A DNA stretch of 64,000 bases from Anaerovorax odorimutans (lineage in GTDB: Bacteria > Bacillota > Clostridia > Peptostreptococcales > Anaerovoracaceae): assembly GCF_024459955.1 (NCBI RefSeq), contig NZ_JANFXK010000016.1:1-64000 (forward strand), written 5' to 3'. Below, piece by piece: positions 8,894 to 18,482 of the stretch. The stretch's first letter is position 1, and each line of letters begins with the position of its first letter. The notes beneath the pieces are model-generated. The model saw only the letters and a program-made list of their open reading frames with translations. It did no database searches and had not been told where the DNA came from. The position numbers were made by a program, and so were the translations under genes.

Positions 8894-10246
8894 ATGATGA
8901 ATTTTAACGAAAGAATGAAAACCTTTGGATTTAACAAGGTGCTCCACTACCTTGAAAAAGATCCTGAAACCAATATACCAAAGCTGATGGAATTTGTTGA
9001 CCATGTATTTCCAAAAGACGAGTTTGCTTCCCAGAGAGCCGCGATCCATAAGGCCATTGACGAGAAAAACAACTGGTACCAGCTGATTATGCGGGTCTAC
9101 GATCTGGACCCCGAAACCAGAGTCACCTTCTTCCGCAACTTTATGCTCAACGGCAATCTGCTCAGCTGGCCGACTCAGGATGAAAACCGGGAGAAATACG
9201 GGTGCAACATCCCCTGGGCCATTCTGCTGGACCCCACTTCGGCCTGCAATCTCCACTGCACCGGCTGCTGGGCTGCCGAGTACGGCCAAAATCTCAACCT
9301 GTCTTTTGAGGATATCGACTCCATCATTACACAGGGCAAGGAGCTGGGTACATACGTTTACATCTACACCGGCGGAGAACCTCTGGTTCGCAAAGACGAT
9401 CTGATCCGCCTATGCGAAAAGCACGATGACTGCATCTTCCTCTCCTTCACCAACGCGACTCTGATCGACGAGGCCTTTTGCAAGGAAATGCTGCGGGTAA
9501 AGAACTTTGTCCCCGCCATCAGTCTGGAAGGATTCGAAGAAGCCAACGACAGCCGCAGAGGTTCAGGTGTCTACAACAAGGTTATGCACGCCATGGAGCT
9601 TTTGAAAGAATATAAGCTACCCTTTGGAATTTCCACCTGCTATACCAGCCAGAATTACGATGACATCAGCAGCGAAGCCTTCTTCGACAAACTGATCGAG
9701 ATGGGCGCGTTCTTTATCTGGTTCTTCCACTACATGCCGGTCGGCAAGGACGCGTCACCGGACCTGCTGCCGACACCGGAGCAGCGTATAACCGTATACG
9801 ATCGGATTCGCTCGTACCGGCAGACCAAGCCCATTTTCTCCATGGATTTCCAAAACGACGCGGAATTCGTGGGAGGCTGCATTGCCGGCGGACGCCGTTA
9901 CCTGCACATCAATGCCAATGGCGACGTAGACCCCTGTGTCTTCATCCATTATTCCAACGCCAATATCCACGACTGCACTCTGTTGGAAGCCCTGCAGTCG
10001 CCGATCTTCATGGCTTATCACGATGAGCAGCCATTTAACGGCAACATGTTCCGGCCTTGTCCAATGCTGGAGAACCCCGACATTTTGCCCCGCATCGTCA
10101 AAGAGACCGGAGCGCATTCCACAGATCCCCAGGCTCCGGAAGCTGCCGGGGAGCTATGCGCCAAGACCGCGCCTTACGCAGAAAAATGGACGCCTGCGGC
10201 TGAAAAGCTGTGGGCCGAAAGATTGGCAGAGAAAGCAGGAAAATAG
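8894..10246 (+). CDS. radical SAM protein with a C-terminal cysteine-rich (SPASM-like) region
   Basis: A 450-aa enzyme. The [4Fe-4S]-AdoMet motif is CNLHCTGC (Cys118, 122, 125), followed by YTGGEPLVRKDD, which is the conserved SAM-contact strand. Later cysteines (VGGCIAGG, VDPCVFIH, HDCTLL, FRPCPML) look like ligands of an auxiliary cluster, as in SPASM proteins. An N-terminal helical region of about 110 residues precedes the barrel. AGGAGA lies 7 bases before ATG at 8894. Pairing with the patatin-like gene suggests that both act on one lipid or acylated substrate; the reaction is unknown. A strong terminator follows. Confidence 0.88.
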   Translation: MMNFNERMKTFGFNKVLHYLEKDPETNIPKLMEFVDHVFPKDEFASQRAAIHKAIDEKNNWYQLIMRVYDLDPETRVTFFRNFMLNGNLLSWPTQDENREKYGCNIPWAILLDPTSACNLHCTGCWAAEYGQNLNLSFEDIDSIITQGKELGTYVYIYTGGEPLVRKDDLIRLCEKHDDCIFLSFTNATLIDEAFCKEMLRVKNFVPAISLEGFEEANDSRRGSGVYNKVMHAMELLKEYKLPFGISTCYTSQNYDDISSEAFFDKLIEMGAFFIWFFHYMPVGKDASPDLLPTPEQRITVYDRIRSYRQTKPIFSMDFQNDAEFVGGCIAGGRRYLHINANGDVDPCVFIHYSNANIHDCTLLEALQSPIFMAYHDEQPFNGNMFRPCPMLENPDILPRIVKETGAHSTDPQAPEAAGELCAKTAPYAEKWTPAAEKLWAERLAEKAGK

Positions 10247-10262
10247 CCTTCTTATACGAAAA

Positions 10263-10297
10263 GGGAGCTGTCATATGAAATGACAGGCTCCCTTTTT
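10263..10297 (+). terminator. rho-independent terminator after the radical SAM gene
   Basis: GGGAGC-TGTCA pairs with TGACA-g-GCTCCC around a short loop, followed by TTTTT. Confidence 0.85.
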
Positions 10298-10358
10298 CAT
10301 CTGGCTGTAGCCCGGAAGTCCAAATTCAGCTTTGCTTCTCCGCATCCGTCCTTTGACA

Positions 10359-11063
10359 CTATGCGCCCTCCTCCACCAAAAGAATGGTTTCTAACTCCCG
10401 CAGTGAGGAAATAACATAGTCGATCTTCATGCCTTCCGGGACTGGAAGTCCGGCGGGATTGTACCAGCAGCAGCGGATTCCGGCATTGCCGCCTCCCGCC
10501 ATATCGCTGGTAAGGGAATCCCCGATAATCATTGTCGCCTGCGGGTCATAGTCCGGGATCTTCTGAGCGCACAAATCGAAAAACTCTTTGCTGGGCTTTT
10601 CCGTTCCCATTTCCTCGGAAATAAAGATACCGTCCATCAAGCCGTAGAGCTGGCTGTCCCGCAGTTTTCCGTTCTGGGCAATACTGCTTCCGTTGGTTAC
10701 CACATACTGCCGGTACTTTGCCGACAGCCTTTGACATAATTCCAGCGCATAGTCCTGCAAAACCGCGCTGTTTCCCAGCTCCTTCTGATAATCGTCGTTG
10801 AAACTCCGATAATCGATACCGTCAATTTCTAAGTATGCGAAAAAGTCTTCAAACCTGCCGATATACACCCGCTCCTTGGGAATTTCTTTTCTCTCAAAGC
10901 GCTCCCAGTAAGAGCGGTTACAGGCTTTATACCACTCAAACTGCTGCCGGTCAATGGATATCCCATAGTTTTCCAGGCACTGGTTCATACAGATTTCTTC
11001 GGATGTTTCAAAATCCAGCAGTGTGCCGTCAACATCCCATAACAACGTAGTAATCTCTGACAT
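10359..11063 (-). CDS. yjjG: HAD-superfamily phosphatase, YjjG type
   Basis: A 234-aa cytoplasmic phosphatase with the HAD nucleophile motif LLWDVDGTLLDF near the N-terminus, motif II VVTNGSS, a lysine in EEMGTEKPSKEFF and the metal-binding motif IIGDSLTSDM. The order and spacing fit the YjjG subgroup, which removes phosphate from non-canonical pyrimidine nucleoside monophosphates and so cleans the nucleotide pool. A small helical cap lies between motifs I and II. Start at 11063 has GGAGGAAAT upstream. It stands alone between the radical SAM operon and the ABC exporter operon. Confidence 0.85.
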   Translation of the reverse strand: MSEITTLLWDVDGTLLDFETSEEICMNQCLENYGISIDRQQFEWYKACNRSYWERFERKEIPKERVYIGRFEDFFAYLEIDGIDYRSFNDDYQKELGNSAVLQDYALELCQRLSAKYRQYVVTNGSSIAQNGKLRDSQLYGLMDGIFISEEMGTEKPSKEFFDLCAQKIPDYDPQATMIIGDSLTSDMAGGGNAGIRCCWYNPAGLPVPEGMKIDYVISSLRELETILLVEEGA

Positions 11064-11158
11064 ATTTCCTCCATCCGGTCAATTGCGTTCCTGTTCAGGC
11101 ACATCCCAATCGTTGCCTATTGGCACAAGTATAGCATAAGCGCAGGCCAGCTGGCAAA

Positions 11159-13753
11159 TCAAGTCATGTCATCCCGAAGCGAATCAATGATGTTTTCCTT
11201 TTTAATTTTGCTGACAGCATACATCATCGTAACAAAGATTACCAGAAATACGCTGAGCACGCTGATTCCCATGCTGGCCCATGGAAGTGAAAAGCTGATA
11301 CTGTCGGCTCCTCCGACGAACATTCCCTTGTAGATCAGCCAAGAAGCAATGAATGCGATAGGGATTCCGAAAAGCAGTGCCCTGATGCCGTAAAAGGCAC
11401 ACTCAAAGCGCATCATTTTATTGAAATCCCGATCGGCCATCCCCACAGAGCGGAGCATGGCAAGCTCTCTGCGGCGCAGCTTGATATTGGTCGAAATCGT
11501 ATTGAACACGTTGGCGACCGCAATCAGGGAAATCATAATGATAAACGTATAAGCAAACACATTGGCAATGAAAATATAGTTTCGATTCTCATTTAACATT
11601 TCAGATGTATTCATAAAGGTGTATGCTGCTGTGACGCCTGTACGTTCGATCATTGTCTTCATTTCAGCCGCCGACCGGGAAGGATTCTCTGACTGAAAGG
11701 TCAGGCCCTTAACTCTGGTATCTGCCGCTTCGTCGGAGGGAAGCATTTTTTCCATGAGCGAATAAGGCGCTATTATCGCTAACGTGTAGGTCCTCTGCTC
11801 GACGCTTCCGGGAATCGGCGGACTATCTGGCGGCACGAATTCGACGCAGGTAAGAGTTTCTTTTTTCGCTGCTGCCGTATTCGCTTTGCCCTCTGCCTGG
11901 GGGATCAGGGTAACCTTCTGAGAAGGTGTTTTGAACATATCCTTAAGCTGATGAACACCCTCGGCCTGACCAGTCTCATCTTCCATTTTGGCGACAGCAA
12001 CCAGTTTGCCCTCTTTTCCGGTATATTCTTCCGCCGGCAGCTCCAGACTCTTGACGATTTTCAGATAGCTGCTGTCATCAAGAAATTGGATTTCCATGGG
12101 CAGGTTTACCGTTCTATCCGACGGACGCTCTCCCGCGGCTTCCCAGTAAGCATCGGAAAGCTGGTCCGCCCGGACCGTACAGGAATACTCTTTAATCGAC
12201 TGATACGAACTTTTGTAAACGCCCTCGGCGGTTTTCAGTTTGCTATAAAGCCGGAGCATTTCACTGTCCTCCATATCCCGCGTGCCAAGGCCGATGTCAT
12301 AGTCTGTGACAGCTTTTGTATGTTCCGCCATCTGTTTTAAATTGGATACAAAGGCGCTGGTGGATACAAACAGCACAATGCTTAAAACAAGCGACAGCAC
12401 AATACTGCGGTAACGTTTTTTGTTTCTTTTAAAGTTCTTCAGGGCAAGGGTTCCTTCCAGTCCGCAAAGGCGCTGCGTCAGCTTGGATATTTTCATGGCC
12501 CGGGATTCCACCTTAATCTCATTGCTCTGGCGGATACACTCCATCACCGGTGTATTGGCCGCCTTCTTTGCCGGAATATAGGCTGAAATCAAGATGGTAA
12601 CCATACTGACTATGGCTGCGCTGAGGATCGCCAGAAGAGACACGTTCAGGGTCAAAGGTACGCCGCTGTAGAGAATGTCTCCAAAATTCTTGGAAACAAC
12701 GGAAATCACAAGCCCGATACTTCCTATGCCCACGGCGATGCCGATCGGGGTGCCGATCACGCCGATGCAAAGGCCTTCGAAAAGCACGGAATTCCGCAGC
12801 TGCTTTGCTGTGGCCCCCACAGAAGCGAGAATTCCGAACTGCTGTATGCGTTCATTCAGAGAAATATTGAATGCATTATAGATCAGAAAAACGGAGCCGA
12901 TCATAATAATGGCCACTACAATGACTCCCACCGAATACAGCAGCGCATTGAACAGCTTGTCGCCCGCAGATTCGGAAATCCCCATGAAACGCAGCACATT
13001 ATCATTAAAGATACAGCCATGGTTCCCGGCCGCGTCGCTTGCGTAGGAATGGACGTCACGCGGATTTTTCAGTTTAACAAACAAGCTGAAATCATTTGCT
13101 TTATCCCCAGTATCCGATTTTGTAATCAGCGTATGCCCCGGTGCGGATTCTCTTTCAAAATCCGGGGTTTTGCAGATACCGACAACCTTGTAGGTCCGCT
13201 TGCCCTCTGTCACCAGCATTTCGCCATTGGCATCATACGGGTCCGTTTGGCTGAGCTTCTCACCGCCCTTCATGCGGTTCCCTACGGAAAGGGAAAGTTT
13301 ACTGCCTATGGCGATTTCCCCGCCGTCTTTTGCCGCAGTGCCTCCCGGAACAAGAATTTCCCTGCTGTTTTTCGGCATTCTGCCTGATAAAAGCGTAACG
13401 GGAAGTTCATGAAAGGTTTCATCGCTGAATCCGGCGATGAAGAAATACGGTTTGTTTTTATCTTTACTGTCATTACGTTCCCCATAGCCTATATTTTCAA
13501 AGGTTATGGTTTTCTCCACATCATGGCTGGCTGTCTGCTCCTGTACGAAAGATTTGTCCGCATCCAGAAAACCAACATGCCAATCGCCGTATTTTTGAGC
13601 TGCGCCCTTTTCCATATAATTCAACAGAGAAACGCCGAAGGTAACAACAGCTGTAATCATAGCGGCGGACAGAACCACGCCGATAATTGTCACAATCGTC
13701 CGCGCACGGCTCTTTTTCAAGCTTTGCACAGTAACCTTATTGAAAATGTTCAT
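11159..13753 (-). CDS. ABC transporter permease with two FtsX-like domains
   Basis: An 864-aa membrane protein. It has an N-terminal transmembrane segment (TIVTIIGVVLSAAMITAV), a large extracytoplasmic part (about residues 45-260), a first FtsX-like three-helix block (265-400), a second membrane segment near 450, a second extracytoplasmic part, and a final FtsX-like block (about 730-860). The pattern is that of MacB/Vex-type exporters in Gram-positive peptide- or antibiotic-resistance loci. Its start overlaps the stop of the ATPase gene by 4 bp (ATGA), so translation is coupled. Downstream of the kinase and regulator genes it completes a sensing-and-export operon; substrate unknown. Confidence 0.87.
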   Translation of the reverse strand: MNIFNKVTVQSLKKSRARTIVTIIGVVLSAAMITAVVTFGVSLLNYMEKGAAQKYGDWHVGFLDADKSFVQEQTASHDVEKTITFENIGYGERNDSKDKNKPYFFIAGFSDETFHELPVTLLSGRMPKNSREILVPGGTAAKDGGEIAIGSKLSLSVGNRMKGGEKLSQTDPYDANGEMLVTEGKRTYKVVGICKTPDFERESAPGHTLITKSDTGDKANDFSLFVKLKNPRDVHSYASDAAGNHGCIFNDNVLRFMGISESAGDKLFNALLYSVGVIVVAIIMIGSVFLIYNAFNISLNERIQQFGILASVGATAKQLRNSVLFEGLCIGVIGTPIGIAVGIGSIGLVISVVSKNFGDILYSGVPLTLNVSLLAILSAAIVSMVTILISAYIPAKKAANTPVMECIRQSNEIKVESRAMKISKLTQRLCGLEGTLALKNFKRNKKRYRSIVLSLVLSIVLFVSTSAFVSNLKQMAEHTKAVTDYDIGLGTRDMEDSEMLRLYSKLKTAEGVYKSSYQSIKEYSCTVRADQLSDAYWEAAGERPSDRTVNLPMEIQFLDDSSYLKIVKSLELPAEEYTGKEGKLVAVAKMEDETGQAEGVHQLKDMFKTPSQKVTLIPQAEGKANTAAAKKETLTCVEFVPPDSPPIPGSVEQRTYTLAIIAPYSLMEKMLPSDEAADTRVKGLTFQSENPSRSAAEMKTMIERTGVTAAYTFMNTSEMLNENRNYIFIANVFAYTFIIMISLIAVANVFNTISTNIKLRRRELAMLRSVGMADRDFNKMMRFECAFYGIRALLFGIPIAFIASWLIYKGMFVGGADSISFSLPWASMGISVLSVFLVIFVTMMYAVSKIKKENIIDSLRDDMT

Positions 13754-14439
13754 ACCCGCGCCACCTGCCTCTCATCCCGCACCACTTTGCCGTCTGAGAT
13801 GCTGATAATGCGGTCCGCCTGCAAAGCGATGTTTTCATCATGGGTGACAATAATCAGGGTTTGATGGTATTTCCTGTGGCTTTCTTTCAGCAAACGGATA
13901 ATCTCCTGCCCGTTGCGGCTGTCCAGGCTGCCGGTCGGTTCATCGGCCAGCATAACGGCCGGCGCGTTCATCAAAGCGCGGCCAATGGCCACCCGCTGCT
14001 GCTGGCCGCCGGAAAGCTGGTTGGGCAGATGTGTTTTGCGGTCCTGCAGCCCAAGGAGATTCAGCAGGTCATCGAGCCGTTCTTTATTGACCTTCCGTTT
14101 ATCCATAAGAATCGGCAGGGTAATGTTTTCCTCCACGTTCAGAGTAGGAATGAGGTTGTGGAACTGGTAGATGAGTCCTACCTGCCGCCGGCGGAAAATA
14201 GCCAGTTTTTCGTTGCTTTGGGCATATACGTCCTGCCCCTCCAAAAATACTTTTCCGTCAGTGGGTTTATCCACGCCGGCAATAACGTGCAGCAGAGTGG
14301 ATTTTCCCGAGCCTGAGGAACCGATGATCGCGGTAAACTCTCCCCTTTGGATGGTGAGGGAAACGCGGTCAAGCGCAGTAACCTGACTGTCGCCTTTCCC
14401 ATAGACTTTACATAGATTTTCAACTTTTAAAAACTCCAT
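13750..14439 (-). CDS. ABC transporter ATP-binding protein
   Basis: A 229-aa nucleotide-binding domain of the LolD/MacB type: Walker [11 protein letters not shown]-loop QFHNLIPT, signature [14 protein letters not shown] and Walker [13 protein letters not shown], then the H-loop in [10 protein letters not shown]. It would power the adjacent two-FtsX-domain permease. The start at 14439 was chosen because AAAGGAGG lies 8 bases upstream; the frame extends 11 codons further without a site. Its last bases overlap the permease start. The gap to the histidine kinase gene is 83 bp. Confidence 0.92.
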   Translation of the reverse strand: MEFLKVENLCKVYGKGDSQVTALDRVSLTIQRGEFTAIIGSSGSGKSTLLHVIAGVDKPTDGKVFLEGQDVYAQSNEKLAIFRRRQVGLIYQFHNLIPTLNVEENITLPILMDKRKVNKERLDDLLNLLGLQDRKTHLPNQLSGGQQQRVAIGRALMNAPAVMLADEPTGSLDSRNGQEIIRLLKESHRKYHQTLIIVTHDENIALQADRIISISDGKVVRDERQVARV

Positions 14440-14522
14440 TATGTGAGCCTCCTTTTCCTGTGGTTTACCCATATAATAGAACTTTCAGCTTACAGCTCCG
14501 TGACTTTCAAGTGAGAGATCCG

Positions 14523-15512
14523 TCACTTTGGGAAACGTATGACAAATATGGCCCCGCCCTGGGGATGATTCTTCGCGGCAATGGTCCCGCCCTGCCGCAT
14601 TATGATGGTCCTGCAGAGCGCCAGCCCGATTCCGTACCCTGCGGCAGTGGAATTTTTACCTCGGTAAAAGCGTTCAAACAGATGGGGCAAGTCTTCTTTT
14701 TTGAACCCCGGTCCGCTGTCATGGAGCATGATCTCCGTAAACAGCAGTGTATCCTCGCAAACAATCTCGATTTTTCCATGATCGCCCACACTCTGTATAC
14801 AGTTCTTCATGAGATTTTCAATCGCCTCGGAAAGCCAGTCCGAATCGCCTTCAATGGCCGTCCCCTCGGGAACCCTTACCTGCAGATCAATATTGTGCAG
14901 CTCCATGGAAATGAGAAACGGGCGAAGAGCAGTATGAATCAGACGTTTTACATCAATCGGCTCACTTTGAAAAACCACGATACCGGCATCCAGACGGGAC
15001 AGCTTTAGCAGAGAATTGAGCAGCCTGTCCATCTGCGCAAGCAATTCCTCCGCCTCCCGCAGCAAAGCTTTTCGTTTATTCTCATCAGGCTCGTTTCCCA
15101 AAAGCGATAGAATCAGATTTACCGATGTCAGCGGAGTACGAAGCTGGTGGGCGATATCGGCCAGCGAATCCGCAAGATGACCTTTTTCCTTTTTCAAGGC
15201 GTCATTTTGCTCCCGGATACGCAATACCATCTTTGTTATCTCGCTTTGCAGGATAGAGAGCTCCCCTTCCTCCCCGCCGCCGATATACAGGCGGTCAGTA
15301 TTATGAAGCACCAGATCGATTTGGTCTGAAATCTGCGCAATACGTTTGTACCTCGCTTTTGTAAACACAAAAAATGCCGCCCAAAAGGCAGCGGCCGAAA
15401 GAAGCATCAGTATGCCCGCCGCCGGGCGGATGGAAAATCCGATTGCCGCCGTAACAGCGGTTATTCCAACGAACACCGCAGCAAATTGCCGAACCTCTTT
15501 ATTTCGAAACAT
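14523..15512 (-). CDS. sensor histidine kinase, short-loop membrane sensor
   Basis: A 329-aa kinase. Two N-terminal membrane helices (about residues 8-28 and 32-51) are joined by only a few residues, so there is almost no external domain. This is the pattern of intramembrane-sensing kinases that rely on an ABC exporter to sense drugs. The H-box ADIAHQLRTPLTS puts the phosphorylated histidine at residue 122. N-box ENLMKNC, G1 DSGPGF and G2 GYGIGLAL complete the ATPase domain. Its start overlaps the regulator gene by 14 bp, and the ABC exporter genes follow. It probably responds to a cell-envelope-active compound; this is inferred from architecture. Confidence 0.88.
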   Translation of the reverse strand: MFRNKEVRQFAAVFVGITAVTAAIGFSIRPAAGILMLLSAAAFWAAFFVFTKARYKRIAQISDQIDLVLHNTDRLYIGGGEEGELSILQSEITKMVLRIREQNDALKKEKGHLADSLADIAHQLRTPLTSVNLILSLLGNEPDENKRKALLREAEELLAQMDRLLNSLLKLSRLDAGIVVFQSEPIDVKRLIHTALRPFLISMELHNIDLQVRVPEGTAIEGDSDWLSEAIENLMKNCIQSVGDHGKIEIVCEDTLLFTEIMLHDSGPGFKKEDLPHLFERFYRGKNSTAAGYGIGLALCRTIIMRQGGTIAAKNHPQGGAIFVIRFPK

Positions 15513-16185
15513 AGCTGCCTCCCAATCGGTATCCCGTTCCGCGAACGGTCAATATAATCTGCGGATTCGCAGGGTCATCCTCAATCTTCTCCCGCAGCCG
15601 TTTTATGTACACCGTCAGGGTGTTATTGTTAACAAACTCACCGGACGCGTCCCACAGTTCATCCAGAAGCCGGTCCCTGGTGACAATGGCTTTGGGATTA
15701 TTGATAAAAATAAGCAGCAGGCGGTATTCCAATGGGGAAAGAAAAACTTCTTTCCCATCCTTCTCCACAAGGCCGCTGGCCGTATCGACCTGAAGCCCGC
15801 ATATTTGAAAAACGGATGGGCCGCGTCCCGATTTTCGCAGGGCCGTTCCAATGCGTGCGATCAATTCACGCGGGCGAAAGGGCTTGGTGACGTAATCATC
15901 CGCTCCCATGTTCAGCCCGGTAACGACGCTCGCTTCATCGCCGGAAGCCGTAAGAAAGATCACCGGTATATTCTGTGTCTGTCGAATCTCCGTACAGACT
16001 GCGAATCCATTCCCGTCAGGCAGGGAAATATCCACCAGCGCCAGGTCAAATTTATCTCCGGCAAGCATGGCAATGGCCTCTGCCTGGGTAGACGCATGGT
16101 CAACGATAAACCCTTCTCCCCGCAGCAGAAGCACAAGATTTTTAGCGATTTCTTTATCATCTTCAACCAGAAATATCCGTTTCAT
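15499..16185 (-). CDS. OmpR/PhoB-family response regulator
   Basis: A 228-aa regulator with a receiver domain (acidic pair VEDD, phospho-acceptor Asp52 in LVDISLPDG, Thr79, Lys101 in VTKPF) and a C-terminal winged helix (LSPLEYRLLLIF through VRGTGYRLGG). It would be phosphorylated by the kinase encoded immediately downstream and control the ABC exporter genes of the same operon. It is the first gene of the four-gene unit. All key phosphorylation residues are present. Confidence 0.92.
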   Translation of the reverse strand: MKRIFLVEDDKEIAKNLVLLLRGEGFIVDHASTQAEAIAMLAGDKFDLALVDISLPDGNGFAVCTEIRQTQNIPVIFLTASGDEASVVTGLNMGADDYVTKPFRPRELIARIGTALRKSGRGPSVFQICGLQVDTASGLVEKDGKEVFLSPLEYRLLLIFINNPKAIVTRDRLLDELWDASGEFVNNNTLTVYIKRLREKIEDDPANPQIILTVRGTGYRLGGSYVSK

Positions 16186-16252
16186 CTATTTTTGCCATCC
16201 TTTCTTTTTCCGGCATTCGTTCCCTTTAGTCAATTATGATTTACTTAAAATC

Positions 16253-17296
16253 CTAAAGCTGAAAAGCCTTGATAATCCCCTGAAATTCCGGCTCTTTCCT
16301 GAGGAATTCCAAATCCGGGTCCGTACGCAGGCCGGCGACAAACCCGGAAATCATCTGCTCCGAATAAGCATAGCCCTTTTCATTATTTTTGATGTGTTTG
16401 TACAGCGGTGATTGGCTGATTCCCCAGGGCCGCCTCATAGCTAAAAGCAGATTTTTCAGCGCATCCATGCAGCGGGGAATATCCTTTAAGATTGCCGCAG
16501 TCTGAAACTCTGTCAGCCTCGGGAAAATATCCCATAGGTCATAGAACTCCGCCGTTTTTTCAGACAATGCCGTCAATCGTGAAAGCAGTCCTTTATCTTC
16601 CTCTGCCGCCGCAATCTTAACCATCATCAGAATCGCAGTTTCCAGCTCCTGAGCAGAACCTGCGATTTTCAGTTCCAGAATTTCCGCAGCCCTGGAAAAC
16701 TCCTGCTGCTCAACATACAGGCCGGCGCGCATATAATCCGCGTCCATAGACATATCCGGCAGCTGGGAAAGCAGTGCTTCCGCCTGTTCATATTCCTTCC
16801 GTTCCATGCAGCGTCCGGCCAGCATCAGTTTCGCCTGATAGCTTATCTGCGGATCTGTACCCTGAGCTGCCCGCGCATACAACTGTTCCAGTTCGTTCTT
16901 ATAAGGCTGTCTTTCCTCATCCGGCAGACAGATCAAAGCGCCTTCCAGCGTAACAGCCGTGTAAAACAGCAGCGGCGTACAGGCAGGATACTGGGCAATC
17001 TTTTCCATGGCCCTGCGGAAACCGGCTTCATAATCACCCTTCATCACTTGTTCGGTCAGCTCTGCCGTAAAGGCTTGGATTTCTTTTTCTGTCAGATTCT
17101 CCTGAAAGGACAGCAGCGTATTCAGGTCTGTCCCCAACAGCCGGGCCAGTGGTGAAAGCAGGGAAATATCCGGATAGGAAACCCCTTTTTCCCATTTGTT
17201 GACCGCCGGAGCGGAAACGCCCAGACAATGGGCCACCTGCTCCTGTGTCAGATTCTGTTCCAGCCTTTTGGCTTTTATAATTTCCTGCAGCTTCAT
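16253..17296 (-). CDS. XRE-type regulator with a TPR-like helical tail
   Basis: A 347-aa protein. Residues 3-60 are a Cro/CI-type helix-turn-helix (LTQEQVAHCLGVSAPAVNKW). The remaining 280 residues are helical with repeated alanine/leucine-rich helix pairs like tetratricopeptide repeats, a layout common in clostridial regulators next to transport operons. The start at 17296 has AAAGGAG six bases upstream; an upstream in-frame start at 17323 lacks one. TTAAC-CAACA-GTTAA at 17396-17410, in the upstream region, may be its own operator. It may act on the neighbouring two-component/ABC operon, but nothing in the sequence proves this. Confidence 0.83.
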   Translation of the reverse strand: MKLQEIIKAKRLEQNLTQEQVAHCLGVSAPAVNKWEKGVSYPDISLLSPLARLLGTDLNTLLSFQENLTEKEIQAFTAELTEQVMKGDYEAGFRRAMEKIAQYPACTPLLFYTAVTLEGALICLPDEERQPYKNELEQLYARAAQGTDPQISYQAKLMLAGRCMERKEYEQAEALLSQLPDMSMDADYMRAGLYVEQQEFSRAAEILELKIAGSAQELETAILMMVKIAAAEEDKGLLSRLTALSEKTAEFYDLWDIFPRLTEFQTAAILKDIPRCMDALKNLLLAMRRPWGISQSPLYKHIKNNEKGYAYSEQMISGFVAGLRTDPDLEFLRKEPEFQGIIKAFQL

Positions 17297-17438
17297 CGAA
17301 AACTCCTTTCCCTTTCTGTGCATCAGCTTATTTCCATTGTAGCATTGGAGTTATCGAAAGGTTATTGAGCGTCTATTAAGATTTTCTCAAAAAACTTAAC
17401 CAACAGTTAAATCCACTCCTTACCTGCCCGGAGCGGTT

Positions 17439-17804
17439 TCATCCTTTGCTCAGTCGGATCGGCCTGTATCCCATAATGATGGCTTTTGCCTGTTTCAGCA
17501 TCCGCTCTTCGCCCTCCACACCAAAAGAAAGGTTTTTGAACAGCAAATTGTTGCTTCCGCCGGAAGTCATGACAGCGACTTTAAGCATGCCTCCGTATTC
17601 CAGAGTGGTGACATTCATCGTCAGCCAGTTGCCACCTTTCAGCGTATATCCCTCAAATACCTGGACACAGCACCTGACATTGTTGATCTTTGTCCTGAAC
17701 TGATGTTTCAGCGATGAAAAGGCCCTGTGTTTCAGAACCGCGTTTTCCAGATAACGTGTGAATTCATCAATATTCCCCTGAATTTGCACAATATATTTTG
17801 CCAT
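17439..17804 (-). CDS. conserved hypothetical protein (DUF6054-like)
   Basis: A 121-aa soluble protein with no signal peptide or membrane helix. From memory it resembles small Firmicutes proteins filed as DUF6054; this was not checked. Visible features are an N-terminal strand (AKYIVQIQG), a central Gly-rich strand (VMTSGGSNNLLFKNLS) and a basic C-terminus. It is 24 bp downstream of the nucleotidyltransferase gene and may share its transcript. Function unknown. Confidence 0.6.
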   Translation of the reverse strand: MAKYIVQIQGNIDEFTRYLENAVLKHRAFSSLKHQFRTKINNVRCCVQVFEGYTLKGGNWLTMNVTTLEYGGMLKVAVMTSGGSNNLLFKNLSFGVEGEERMLKQAKAIIMGYRPIRLSKG

Positions 17805-17828
17805 AAACGTACCCTTTCCCGCATCCGC

Positions 17829-18470
17829 TCAGTAATCGCCGATCCTCTTTGCCGACCAGTCCATCAGCAATTCCGAAAGGACTTCGAAATTAGCCCCGCA
17901 GTCCTTTTTCAGTTCTAAAACCTTTTGCTCGGATTCCCCCAGCAGCGGCAGCAGCTCGGCGTGCTTTCTGATATGCTGTCCAGTCCGGCAAAAATGCTCC
18001 GCCTGCATGACAAAGATCGCTGATTTGCAGAGCATCTCCAGCGCTGCAGGATCTTTTCCATGGAGGAAATTATGCACGCAGCCGTGATAAATGGCGCAGG
18101 CGCCCATGTGAACGGCCTGGGCGGCGCTGGTCTTTTCATCGAAAGAAATCAGCGTATCCAAGCTGCCGTATACGCTGATTGTATCGTAATAAAACTGGAA
18201 CAGTTCACTCTGCTCCCAGTTTTGAATCTCCTTTTTCCCCGAAATAAAGCCGCACAGTCTGTCCCGCTGGGGCAGACCCTCGACGGTTTGGCGATACCTC
18301 TTTATGTCTTCAAAGGATAAGGTATCGAAAATAACCACTACGTCAATATCGCTGTCCGGTCCCGCTTCGCCCCGGGCCTGACTGCCCTGCAGTCCGATGA
18401 ACAAAATCCGTTCTCCGAATTCTCCCAGCACCACCTTTTGAAATTGTTCAATCCACGTTTTAATGTCCAT
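17829..18470 (-). CDS. nucleotidyltransferase-domain protein
   Basis: A 213-aa protein with the polymerase-beta-type nucleotidyltransferase signature GLQGSQARGEAGPDSDID and following hydrophobic strand VVVIFD near residues 26-49, where the two aspartates bind metal. The C-terminal half is helical, like the four-helix domain of aminoglycoside-modifying and MNT-type enzymes. Substrate unknown; it could adenylylate a small molecule or protein. It is 12 bp downstream of the pyrimidine-nucleoside phosphorylase gene on the same strand. No HEPN partner gene is adjacent, which argues against a MNT/HEPN toxin-antitoxin pair. Confidence 0.78.
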   Translation of the reverse strand: MDIKTWIEQFQKVVLGEFGERILFIGLQGSQARGEAGPDSDIDVVVIFDTLSFEDIKRYRQTVEGLPQRDRLCGFISGKKEIQNWEQSELFQFYYDTISVYGSLDTLISFDEKTSAAQAVHMGACAIYHGCVHNFLHGKDPAALEMLCKSAIFVMQAEHFCRTGQHIRKHAELLPLLGESEQKVLELKKDCGANFEVLSELLMDWSAKRIGDY

Positions 18471-18482
18471 GGCTCCACTCCC

